Positions 51,925 to 64,000 of a DNA stretch of 64,000 bases are shown in pieces (the stretch's first letter is position 1; each line of letters begins with the position of its first letter). The position numbers and the translations under genes were made by a program. Under the pieces are notes generated by a model. It saw nothing but the letters and a program-made list of their open reading frames with translations. It did no database searches and was not told where the DNA came from. This stretch comes from Promerops cafer (lineage: Eukaryota > Chordata > Aves > Passeriformes > Nectariniidae), in assembly GCA_013398275.1 (NCBI GenBank), contig VZSE01015149.1, positions 372,001-436,000 of the forward strand. The letters run 5' to 3'.

Positions 51925-52080
51925 TCAAAGCTGCTTTGGAGTGCGAGGGAGAGGGAGCAGCTGTTTGCTGGCCGACCGCTAGGTCCGCAGTATCGCCCCG
52001 CCCCATCCCTGCCCACAGCCGGGTGGGCTCCGGCCCAACCCCTTGCCTTTCGCTGTTCCTCCGCAAAAATCTAAGTGTAG
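51925..52080 (-). promoter_or_regulatory. CpG-dense GC-box segment, candidate ZNF366 promoter or exon 1
   Basis: About ten CpG dinucleotides occur within about 160 bases, in a window where CpG is otherwise rare. Read on the minus strand it contains GGGGCGGGGC, an Sp1-type GC box, near 51990-52005, together with GGAA cores of ETS type and a CAGCTG E-box near 51958. It lies about 9.8 kb upstream of the first ZNF366 coding exon, in the right orientation and at a plausible distance for a bird intron 1. No convincing splice donor was found; GCAG|GTGCTC near 51890 is a weak possibility. The promoter role is inference. Confidence 0.4.
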
Positions 52081-55000
52081 CTTAGAGGAAACAGCCTCTG
52101 GTGAGGCACAGGAGAATGTAAAACCAGCATGTCAGCTCAGGCTAGCAGTGTAGCTAACCCAAGACACTGGTCTTGTGAAGAATACAAGAAACAGGAAGGC
52201 GTGTTATGCCAACTTTTCAGCCTGATGTTCAGGCATCTTAAAAAACTTCCCGCAAACAGATTGTAACCTGAATTTACACCTGGGAGGAGTCTAGACTTCA
52301 GAGCGTTGGAGTCTGCAACCCCTAACAATCACATCTGACTTCACTATGCTCCCTGCCCCTTGGCACTTGCGCTTTTGTTAGTCTAAAGGTCCAGCTGTGA
52401 CCAAAGGAGACCAGAGTCACCAGCACAGGCTTTAGCTAGGGCACTCCCCTAAGAGGTTAGAGATGTGGGTCCAAACTCCTTGGGAGGGAAATTAATCAGT
52501 CTCCTATCTTGTGGTTGTTGTATTTTCCCCCAAATTTGATGTTGTCTGTGCATATTCTGTTACACGTAAGTATTCTTACAGGACTTGGTTCCCGAGTGCA
52601 TTTGGGCACAGGTATCCTGAGTTTTCAGACCCTGCTCAAAGCTCAGGGCTGACAAGATCAGGTTGGCTGTAACGGGGACATTTGCAGCACATGTAGTAGA
52701 ACAGATCCAAATGTGCAAAGTGTAACTGGTGCCAGCAGACAGGGTGGAAATGCAATTTGATCCTGTCCTCACTAGGCATTGGAATTAATGATGGATTGGT
52801 CAGCTCAATTAATTACTCAATTAAACAACTCTCATCCTAAGCAGCCAACTTAATTCTCTCTCTGTGTTGCACTGAAATAATTATGGAATATCTGGGGTGT
52901 AGCTGAGAACATGATTTGGGATTAGACTGCTGTGAGGTGATGACAATTAGAAAAATGTCTTCCTTTTCTTCAGTGGATAAGGCAATCTCATGTCATAGGC
53001 TGGAACCATGAATGTGTCCCTGCCTTTATGGAGTATGTGGAGTCATTTTAATGACTGTTTATAGAAGTCCTATCACTCCATCCCTGTTTCCTGTCTATCC
53101 CATATCTGCCAATGAAAATTAAAATAATGCATTTTTGGCACTGTAGGAATCCTATGTGTTAAATAGTTTTTCCTCTGGAAAATTATCAAATAACATCCAT
53201 GAAGCTTTAGGGGTTTTTTCTCTCCATACAGATATAAAAAGAGACACGATGAACAAAAGAACAAATGAATAATATAAATATTAGGGAGGATTTTGTAGTA
53301 AAATAGCGATGTTTGATAGAGTGTAGAGTCCTTAAAGAACACTTTGGGTATAATCTTTCCACTAAAAATGCACAATCATTAAACACTATAAACAGAACAG
53401 GGAGGGTTTGGGCTGTTATTTTAAGAAAAATAACGGAGCTATGAAGAACATCCAAAATTAGAATGATCAAAAAAGCATGCCCTTCCATAACCCTCATGCT
53501 GTCCTATTTGAGCTTTTATTTTGAAAGCAAACCTTTCATTGGCATTCGTGACCTTTAAAAAGGAAATGCACTGAGCTTTCCTTCCTACTGTAATCCCAGT
53601 GTCCTTATCACCCATATGGAGGCCAGAGAGATGGTCTGCTCTCCTCCCATCTCTTTGTTGTCTTAAAGGGTAGCTAAGGGCCACCTTCAGCTTGGTTCTT
53701 CAAGCCAGGGAGCTGGCTCCCCCATCAGCAGTTAATGGCACCTTATGGGCATTGCATGTACCTCAAAAAAGAAAGGACCAGATGAAATGTGTGCACATGA
53801 TTGGAAAAGGGCCAAGCGAGAAGAGGATTGTATGGAAGAGATTTTGTAAAAGGTTTCCAAAACAGATTGAGTTTTAATGAAAGGCTAGGTTTTCTTAAAC
53901 ATGCAAGGGTATTATTAGTCCTTAGCAGAACCATTGCTTTTTGTATTCCTTTTGTGCTCAATTCCTTGTTTCACACAATTCAAAACTCATAGTGAAACTG
54001 AAGGTTGCTAAAGCGGTAGGTACCATGTGTTTCAGTAAGACATGTTATATCCTACAAGAACTGAAAGATGAGTATTTCACCCACAAAGTGACAGAAATGA
54101 GTGTATATTTATGTGTGTGTATGTGTGTGCATGTGTGTATGTGTGATTTATAAAAACATATCTGCTACCAAACACTTCTCTTAGTGTCCAGTTATTAAAA
54201 GTAATTACCAGATAATGCTTTACTATTCATTTAGGAAAGATGAATAAATTTTATTTCAGCTGAAGACTGAGCAGATTTTGTGCTGGAAAAGCTGCTTGCT
54301 TGTCTGTAAAGACTGATTAATCCTTATTAGCCTCTATTACTCACTTGTAATTAAGCTGGCTTAGTAATGACTTAGATATTTCCCTCTGAACCTAAGTACA
54401 ACAGAAAACACAGTAAAAGAATTAGACTTATCAGTGCTGTTCTTAGGACACCACTGTGTTTATTTTGTTGAGACCCAACAAGAAAATATAAGAATCATAT
54501 CAATAAGACAGCGTTTAAAAAGGCTCTTAAGGCAAATTGCTGAGGCATTGGAAGGAGCTTATTTTGATATATCTGCATTTGGATTAGGGAATTCTGCTTT
54601 CCAAACTGCCAGAGTACAAAACTTCTGTTAAAGCTTTGAAACTGCACTGAATATGTATTTATTGTCCAGAATAATTACTTGCACATACATCTCACAATTT
54701 CATTCAAGGAGGGTTCATTTTTTAAAAATAATTTTATTTAGTTTGATGAGAAATGTGTTTACTTCTTCACTTCCAGCACAGAATGGCATTTTTGTCTGAT
54801 CATGTGAAGTACCTGCAAGAAGTATTTAAGATACCTTCCTCTCTGCCTTTGCCCTTCACTTGTGGTGCCGAACTTGAATCTTGTCCTTGACTGAACAACA
54901 AAAATGCTTTCCCTCTGTGATCCCCAAAACACATCCTGCATATTGCTCTGAATGATTTTGTTAACTTGTAGAAAGTTTTAAAAATAAGCACTATTTTGTT

Positions 55001-58000
55001 GCCAAACTGCAGAAAATTTGAAATTCAAAACAAATTTTATCTTGCTTCTGCAATTTTCATCAATTAGAGAACAAATTTGTTTGGTCAATATGGGGAAAAA
55101 TTCTTGAGGTTAATTATTTTAAACCGAAACAGATTTAAAATGCTAGTTTTACTGAATTCAATAAACTAGCATATTGAGTGGGAAAGACAGCTCAGACTTA
55201 GCCAAGTATCACCAGCAGATACTGGAACAAAGACCAGAATCACAAATAACTAAGCAATTATTTTTTGCCAAAAAAAAAAAAAAGTGAGAAGAAAATCAAC
55301 ATAATTTGAAACCTGAAATTCTGAACATTTCCCAAAGCACTCTAGTACTAATCCTTCACCATGAGTGGTGACAAAGACCTGCTCTGGATACTACCTCAGG
55401 CATCACAAGGAAAAGGAAACCAAAAAAACCCTATCAAACTACTGTGACTCTACAGCATGACTAAGAATGGCCAACTAGCATTATAAAATGAAGTTTTGTG
55501 AGAAATCACCCTATGTATTAACATAACTGTCTCTACCAATCCCTGCCCACACCTCCACAACCCCACCCCCAATTCTACCCAGGACCTTTTCCTTGGAAAA
55601 AACATGTATCACATACAAAAAACTGGAAAAATTAATAAGAATTATTGCTGTCATTTAGAAGGAATAGCAGGTAAGGCTCTGGTCTAAACATTACCCAGTG
55701 AATTCTGTCATGACTTCCTGGTCTAACCAGATTCACTGCCTTCCAGTGGGAGCCTGTGCATTGTTTTTTGGCAGAAAACAAACTAGTCAAAATTCTTGCA
55801 GCAAGTCATTAGGGTAAACCCTGAGTCCTGATCATTGTCCTGCAGAATCCAGTGATAGACATTCTTTACCTGTGGCTGAAGTTTAGGTGGGGTTCACTTT
55901 CTGTGGGATGTGAAAAAATTAATTAATATTTTTGGTATGAAAGATTTCCATTTTTCTGGCAGAGGAAAGAGGAGTTGGTGAGCACCATTTCTCAGATATA
56001 TTACTCTTCCTGTGACATCCTGACAAAATGCTGCCTACAGACATAAAATTCTTCCAGAAATCTTGGTGGCTTCATATTGTGAGTGCAGCATTATGCAGGA
56101 AAACTGTTTGATATAGCATTCATACTGCTATGATTCCTTGCTCTATGGTTCTATAGAAAAAATATTTTCCTGCTCATTTATAAATGGATGGGCTTAATTT
56201 CTGGTGAACCTGTGAACAAATTGTTGTCAGCTTGGTCATCCAGGAGCTCCTCTAAAGTTTTCTGGAATTCCTATTACAGGACAATGGTTTTGGACAAATA
56301 CAGGATGATCTTCACAGCTTCAGAAATCTGCACTAAGGAACTGACCCAGCATGGGCTGGTGCCTACCAGATGCTTCAAACAACTTCAGCTGTTCCTTAGA
56401 AGCTGACAGATGCTCTGAAAACAGGTCATTCCTTCCCTTCCCACCTCCTGATATTGTTTTCATTACACACGTACTCTAAATACTTTTAAGGAAAAGCAGA
56501 CTAGTAGAAAAATATTATGCTAACTGGAAGTATTGTATGGCAGATGCCCCCTTTTCAAATAATGCTCTCAAACAATTTTTATCTGGAGCTGAAACACTAC
56601 ATGCTTTAGAAAGCAGCTCAGAGAAACAGCTAAACTGGAAATAGCCGCTACATTCTGACACATCCATCCTGGATACCTTTGGATTTGGTTTAATTCCAGT
56701 GTATTGCATGTTGGTAAGAGCACATATTCTTTCCAGTTTAAAAAGCCTTTAGTGGCAGATCCAGCACAGAGCCCACCATGAAACAAGAAGTCTTTCATCA
56801 CTGCAAAAAGGGTCTAACAGTTACATTGCAGCCCTAAAAAGGGAAGACTGAAGTATAAGTGGCTCTTTCACAACCAGGAATAGCAGCAAATGAATTAAAA
56901 GGAAGACTAGAAGTCATCTTGTCCTTACGAGCCAACACATTTGTAGTTTATCAGAGGGGCTGGTGTCAGAACAGGAAGGGGCAAAGCCACATGCTTCTCT
57001 ACCAGAGCCACCACATCTGGTCCTCCATTGTGGGAAGCCCAAGATTCTTCCATGCAGGGAAATTAGGTGGTGTCTATTCTTCATCAGGCCTCCAGACAGA
57101 AGACTGTGTGGGTGATGCCTACTTGCTGTGTATTAACATCTCTTCGACCTCAGCATCATCCAAGAAAAACAGCTAAAAATGTATGCTGCTTCTCACAGCC
57201 TTGCTTTCAATTTCAAATCAGTTTTACCTGTCTCAAGCTCTTAGCAAAAGGTGATGTTATCAGTGTAGGAGACTGACCTTGTTGCTTTTAGTAATTAAAT
57301 CAATCTTCAACTTTGTATTTTTCACTGTTCTCTGAATTCTAGTGCTTCTAATTACCATATGCAGGTGAAAAGTTGGGTGTTTCCAGGTTTACCTTTTTGA
57401 AGGTTGACAAGGGAAAAATAGGTTTTCCGGAAACACGCTTTTTACCCTTTTAAATCAAACTAATCCCTGCACATCCACAAAGTAGAAGGAAAATGTATTA
57501 CTGTTTTAGCTCTGATGGTAGAAGAGGGAGGAAGGGAAGAAAAATTCAAAATAGGGTGGTATTTTCATCCTACATTTAAATAATTAATAATTTTTTTTTT
57601 CTAACATAAAAAGCAGGAAATTGGAAATGAAAGTAAAAAAAAAAAAAAGCAATTATACACATAATTTCTTCCCATAACCTCCCGAGCACAAAAATATTTT
57701 CTTTTACTACATGATTACTTAGCTTAGTTACTACCAGTGACATTACAAGTTTCTACAGTACATTAAAAACTGTTGGTTGAGAAAGAAAATTCTGTGTTTC
57801 ACTTATCAAGAGCATGGCAATATATATAAAACCATCTGTTTTACAGAAGCAAGTGAGAAAGTTTTTACATTAAGTAATATTTTTCACTGGATCATTAGTA
57901 TTTTAGAAGTCAAGCAAGAAGGACTAGTCCCTGTCAGGTAGGTATAAACAAAAAATACACATCCAGCATGCAACTCAATGAATGTTATCAATAGCTGTTT

Positions 58001-60618
58001 TAAATAACTGCTGTTTTAATTAACTTAGGCCTCTTCATTGGATAAAAATCTCAATATCATTTATAAAATGCCAATGCATTTTTACAGCAGTGGAAAGCTG
58101 CAGTCTCAATTTCAGAATAGCAAATTTTCAGCAAAAAAAGAATAATCCCATCTTCCCCCCCGGCCCTGGATTTGTTTCTTTCTTTTCAAAGGCTTTGCAT
58201 TATTTGTGTCTCTATAATTCTTTCTTCTCCAAGATGACATTCCTTTCTTTTTAATGATCTTCTGAGATCATACAAAACTACTTCACTTTAGAATAAGGTA
58301 ACTATTTGGTTTTAATGGGTGATTTCTTTTTTGAAATTTGTTGAGTTATGAAATTAGTCCATCAAACAAATGAATAATTTGACAACAGTCTGTAGCAGTC
58401 TCACAGCACTTGTAAGGTCTGTTTGAAGGAGCAGTTTGATTGGATCAGTTGGTATTGAAGAGCATGCATTGCTGCTCAGAAACTATGGATCATTTTTAAC
58501 AACTAGTAAGTAAGGTGTTGCCTTACACACCATTGATTTTTGTCCTTTAACCACAGCCACAGAAAATCCTCACCACCTTATGCAGCCTTTATTGTTTCAG
58601 TTTCTTATGATGCCATTCTGCTGACATGTCCAGAAGAGTGGAGCAGTCCACTCAGAAATCTTTCTGCACCATTGAGTCTTTGCAATTTTAAAGATTGAAA
58701 ACAATGTAAATGCTGTCTGAGATCCATACTCTTCCGTCTCAGTGTATAGGGCTTGTCTTGGGTTGCTTCCATGAATCATCCCCTTATGCTTATCCTGTTC
58801 TAAATCCTGTATATCTCTCTGGCACTACAAGGAACAGCACCTTAAAGACACTACACTACATTTATCTGTGAGATGCACATCATGTCTTTCAAACCACCAC
58901 TATCTGCTCTGCACCCAGATAGTCCCAAAACAAGGCTCTTGTTGGTGCACTTGTTTGTAAGAATAAAAAACAATTTTAAAAAATCAACCTCCTTGAGACG
59001 CAAATCTTCAAATTATCTCCCGGTCAAAAATGTACATTAGACATGCCAAAATGTTACTAGGAATGTAACTCAGGGCTACTATTCTGTATCCAAAAAGTCT
59101 CAATAGTTTACACCTATAAAGAAGCTGGTCTTAAATATAAAACAGCAATTGACATTTGCAGAAAAACTTCTCTTAGCTTCTATGCTTTTTTGAACCAGAC
59201 TTGTTAACTTGGTATTTCCACGGGCTACAAATTTTTTCTGTAACCTCTCTGCCATTACTGGTATAGCTTTATTTTTCTATTTCCAAACAAAAGCAATATT
59301 CTTCTACATTTTATTTCATTATAACTGAGAACACATCAAATGAAAATAATGGCTTCAAATAATTCTTTGAGGAAATACATGCACCGACTGACCATTTACT
59401 TATTTATGTTATATATATAAATATGGCTATTAGCAGTAGAAGCAGTAAGACTTCAAGCAAAATAAACAGTCTCCTTTTATTCTTGGCTTCTTGTGTGAAT
59501 ATTTTTTATAATTTTAAGAGTTGAGTCATTAACCATTAACAGTACAGTCTCTCACAAACATTGGGGTGATTAACTGAAAATTCATTGCACAAATATTTGA
59601 TTTGTGCTGTAAACTAGTAGCAAATCTGTACCCAAGACAGACTCAGACTATACCTTTTTCTGCTGTAAATATCTCAGCGATGTAGGAATAACATGTCAGC
59701 CAAAAAACCATCTTCCTGACACCTTAAGAAAGGTATTAGTTCTGTTACAAGCTCCTGTTGTACTAAATCATGTGACAGTGGTTCTGGCAATAAATTATAC
59801 AAAGTGAAAATAAATAAACTCCAAAGATTGCAAAGATGTATTTTTTAAAGGAAAGTAAATCTGGTAGGTAAAATATAAGAATGAAATTCAAAATTCAGGG
59901 TCTGTTTTTTACTGTCAAATTACTGAGCATTACTTTAAAAAAGCTCTTTCTCTGTGCTTATTATTGGGGACTGGATTTTAAAACAGTATGTACTGCTTTT
60001 GTTCCCCTATTAGGATTTGACCAAATTTCTTCCTATTTACGTATTTCAGACAATGTCTCAGAGAAAAGATTTACTGTATATATGATCTAAATCAAGAATA
60101 CAGAAATGTTTATCATCTTCAGAAATAAAATCTGTACGTAAAGGCTGCAGCTTGCTTTACCTACATGACAAGCTTAATTTCTGAACCAACCAGTGATTGC
60201 AATACAGATTAATACCCTGCAGTTTACAGTTTGAACAAAATACCACCACAAACACAGAGCTTATGTAATTTTCTGTGTGTGTTTGGAAGACTCCTATACA
60301 TCTCACCTGATGTAAAAACTGGTATTCCAGGTGTTTGACATGTAACTGTCAAAATAGCTGTCCAAATCATGTCTTTAATTTGTATATAGTCACATAAAAA
60401 TAAACCCAGATATTCAAAGGGGAAGATGTGGCAAATGGTTTTCATGGCAAGACCTGGCACACATTTGTGAGTTAAGTATAACCAAATAAACTATGAACTC
60501 ATACCAAGCTAGACTGAGTGGCAATGTTAAGCTAAGGAGTTCAAGAAACAAGGTATTTCCATCTCCTTTGGCAGAACCCCCTTTGGCTGCTCCCAAAGCA
60601 AAAGGAATCTAAACTTAC
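52081..60618. other. probable 5' flanking DNA of ZNF366
   Basis: No recognisable exon. Contains a TG microsatellite at 54103, a poly-A at about 55267, a poly-T near 57590, and C-rich TCTTCCCCCCCGGCCC near 58150. Confidence 0.45.
54103..54147 (+). repeat. (TG)n-rich microsatellite
   Basis: Imperfect TG/TATG dinucleotide tract. Confidence 0.85.
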
Positions 60619-61116
60619 CTAGAAACTGGGCTGAATGTGTGGTAGATCATTGCTTCTTATGGAGAAACCTGCAGAAAGACACCAGATAGAGGGATGCAGA
60701 AAGTCCTTTCCACTAGTTTTTTCAGTGAGGGGTGGGAGCAGGAGGCTGTCCCAGGGCGGAAGCTCAGCCCAGGTACCCTGGCAGGAGCAGGATTTGGAGC
60801 AGGGCAGCTGGAGCTGCCTGACAGCCCTCTGCAATATCTGCCCACCATTTGTAGCCTCTCTGTCTGGGCTCTGGGCATCCTGCAGAGGACCCTGAACTTC
60901 AGAGAGCAGCAGCTTGAAGAAATACTTAATCATAAGATGAGCAAATTCTCTTTCTGCAAAGAACTGGACACCTGTCCTATTTCTTGCCCCACCTCTGCAT
61001 TCTACTTCTATAAAGGTGTGCAGGGGAGGATTTTTCTCATGCAATTTTTGAAACATACTCTTGCCTTCAGTCACTCATTTCACATGGCAATTGTGATCCT
61101 TCTGATGCGTTTATGA
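60619..61116. other. GC-rich unassigned island open on both strands
   Basis: The minus strand is open for 151 codons (61074-60619) and the plus strand for 140 codons (60694-61116). Neither translation shows a family motif. A TATA-like CTATAAAGG occurs near 61010 on the plus strand. It may be an unrecognised old repeat or LTR; coding function is not supported. Confidence 0.35.
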
Positions 61117-64000
61117 TCAACATGAAAAACATTATTATGTCTAAAAAAATGCAAACAAGAGATACACAACTGAGTCCATCCTATTACTGATGTAGGTGAT
61201 CAGACTGTTGTTATGTACTGTACTGCACAAAATGAACTTTTTCTTTTGTTTTGTTTTTTTCTAAGTGAGATCCAGGAACCATCTTACCACCTCTTAAATG
61301 TCATTGTTCCTAGACTAATCATATACACAGATGAGTAGAGATAAACATGTGTGATCCTAAATACAATGCAGTTTGAAGGGAACAAAAACAGCCCAATATA
61401 GCACAGGTTGGTGTGTTGGAGCAGACTGGCAGATGATAAATGAAATACATTGATTCCCATATGACACAGTTCCTCTCTGTATTTTAGCAATGGCTCTGTG
61501 AATCTTGCTGAAACTGTTGGGATAAAGTTAGTGAAGCCTGTAATGAGATTCTGGTAGCAGGACTTATATACAGAAAATTCACAGGAGATTATATTATGAA
61601 TATTATCAGCCTCATTGGAAAATACTTTCCTATCTGCATAGGTCAAACCATATGGTAATAGCACCAGTATCTAAAATCCAGACTATAGGTATCTCTAGCG
61701 TAAATAGACTGCTTATTAATGCATATGGTTATTATTCTTTTATCAGTTAAATGTGTATCTGATTAACGCCTTTTCTTAATACAAAAGCAGATATATATAT
61801 ATTGCACTTCTAAAGAGTTAACTATAAAAGCATTTTACTTAACTTACCAGTTGTTGAAGCTGGAAGGAGTCTTGCCCTAAACACTACCTGCTCTGATGTT
61901 TGCAATATCTGTTTCTCTCTCCCGCTGTCTCCCTCCCCCCGTGCAGAGATTGCAGTAAACTTAGAAAACTAGCAGGGACAATGTTTCAAATGACTTAAGA
62001 AGGAGAACAGGAACAATCATTTCGTTCTCTTTTTTTTTTTTCAGATGAGTACAGTACCTTCAGAAAGAAGGAAGGAAGGGAGGGGAGAGGAAGTCAACAA
62101 CCCTTTGCTTTCCTGCAAAAAAATAAGGAAACAGCAGATAGCAATCTCGTTTTCTCTCAAACAAAATGTTTGGAAAAATAAATATATCCAATCCAAAAGG
62201 AATTCCTCAAGTATTATATCTGCATTATTGGCTTCATAAAACCTTCTTTACAGCTTGTTATGTGCAACTACGCGAAATGAATTTCCGAAGTAGTAGGTAG
62301 GAATAAGACACCCATATCCTATGCTGAACAATTAGCTGTAGGCTTGCACAGATAATGAAGGCTTTTACTCTAGAGAAAAACTAATCATAGATGTATATAC
62401 AGATCTTGTTTCCATGGTGATATAGGTAAAAAAATGCCTAAAACCCCTGTTTACAGTGATCACAAGAAAATAGCACATTGGCTATTTATAGAAAGCTGTG
62501 GGGGAAAAAGAAGGGTAGAGAAAGGGGTCAGAAAAATGGCAAGGATCATAGCCTGATACTGGCAGTGCAGTAATGAGTAATTGATCTCAAAGAATGGCAT
62601 TATGGCAGGCATACTGATTTATCCAACCCAAACCAATGTACTGTGTTCTAGAACAAATTTTCTACTTTATTTGTTTCTGTCGTTCTTTCCCCATTAAACA
62701 TATTTTGACAACCAGATACTGGCCAGCTGGCTGGAGTTACACTTGGGATAAGTTTAGCCCATTGTGCTCCACTGTGGTTTTTTTTTTTGCTTCTATCTTT
62801 CCCCCTAACTTTATCTATCATCTGAAGGTCACTTACAGTGATTAGATGCTCCCTTTGTTTTCCCATTAATTTTTTTCATTCTAACATACTTGCCAGTAAA
62901 CACCTTCACACTGTCACAGAGCTATGTGTCTGGTTTTGTCTGGTAATGCAAATGTGGCTGCTTCTCAACAAGCAATTCAGGTTGATTTCTGTGAAAGATT
63001 TTTTTTAAAAAGCCTTTTCAAAAGGCCCTCTCCTACATACTCTGCATCCAGACTTTGCTCTGGAAGCAATATCTTAGATCAATGCTGCTGAAATAATTTC
63101 GATTACTGCTGTAAATCCAGTTTTAATGGAAGGACAAGTTGGTATGTTATTCCATAGAGATTGCTACTTCATTTATTGTACAATAACAAGAATTGATAAG
63201 CTTTAAACCAATATAGGAAGTAGTTCTTTAGCACCTGTGTTCCTTAATGCAATTCCTGGTGATATTTCCTGAAGATACCTAGTCATTATTTGGTTGGAAA
63301 GGCTTTTATCTCAGTATTCAGAAAATGAAATCTTTGATAAAGGACATCAGCATTTGACAGAGCAATGCAGGTGCTATGAGTGATCTCTGGCCTTATAACA
63401 CCACCAGGGTTTTCTGAAATGGGCAAAACCATAACATGAAGGTGAATTTTAAAAGCGAAAGTATGCAATGCACTTAGGTTATATACTTCAAGTGAAGTCC
63501 TTAATTCTTCCTTGGGAATGGAGGTCCTAATCCAAGAGGTCTCCTCTGCATACTGAGCACAAGGAAAGTAAAGAGGCATGGAAGGCCACCAAAGTAATGT
63601 GTTGTCCTGCAGGTCCAGCCTAATAGCACAAAACCTGTAATTTTGTTTCAAAATTGTTTTTAATGATCTTGAAGATAGTAGCAGCTTCCAGGCCATTCCA
63701 CATGGTTTAATTTATTAATTTTTGAGCCACAAGAGGCTAATGAGAACCTGTACACTGTCATTATGTAGCATTTTTCTCTCCATTGGGAACCCAATGCAGA
63801 AGCATATTTGAAAACCTATACTGATTAAGTTAGGATCATTCTCAGGTAAGTCTCAGCATAGGTGATAGTCAGTGTAGTCCTCTGTGAAGGACTTAATTGT
63901 CACAGCTATCCTATACTTCTTCAAAGAGCAGCCTCCCTTTCCTTGAGGACTGCAAAGCTAAGGAGCTGGACACAAACATCTATGAAGTATGTTCAACAGG
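61117..64000. other. gene-free AT-rich flank
   Basis: Short (AT)n at about 61790, T run at about 62030, and a 136-codon minus-strand frame at 63286-63696 without recognisable features. Nothing else supported. Confidence 0.5.

Noticed and set aside
1..64000. CRISPR arrays, bacterial operons, prophage or other prokaryotic systems
   Set aside because: Nothing of this kind is present. Splice sites, CR1 elements and LTRs show a vertebrate genome.

Overview
The window looks like vertebrate nuclear DNA from a bird: AT-rich and CpG-poor, with long non-coding stretches, several CR1 LINE fragments (the dominant avian retrotransposon), and two solo LTRs of avian endogenous-retrovirus type. I cannot name the species. 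The LTR types suggest a neoavian bird, possibly a songbird, but that is inference.

The only protein-coding gene I can support is ZNF366 (DC-SCRIPT) on the minus strand. Its four coding exons lie at 40801-42099, 38562-38753, 32736-32910 and 30279-30817. Every junction has GT..AG sites in consistent phase (0, 0, 1), and the joined reading frame gives 734 residues, close to the roughly 744-residue human protein. It carries eleven C2H2 zinc fingers at a regular 28-residue pitch, a C-terminal PFDLS motif of the CtBP-binding type, and an LKELL nuclear-receptor box near the C-terminus. The N-terminal start and the 5' non-coding exon are not settled. A small CpG cluster with a GC box at about 51.93-52.08 kb is the best promoter or exon-1 candidate. 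A second, weaker CpG-bearing block lies just upstream of the first coding exon at about 42.4-42.8 kb.

Region by region: 0-30 kb is gene-free and lies beyond the 3' end of ZNF366. It holds five CR1 copies, two solo LTRs, A/C-rich low-complexity DNA and an (AATACT)n microsatellite. 30-42 kb is the ZNF366 coding region and its introns. 42-52 kb is probably intron 1, with a long minus-strand CR1 and a second short CR1. 52-64 kb is probably 5' flanking DNA with no recognisable exon.

The assembly has two single-N gap marks. The one at 43802 separates two 323-bp copies that differ at one base, which is best read as a false duplication at a contig join. The one at 8572 falls inside a solo LTR. I found no unknown gene system. 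The most useful leads are the promoter candidates, the possible N-terminal extension of ZNF366, the false duplication, and a few unassigned sequence islands.
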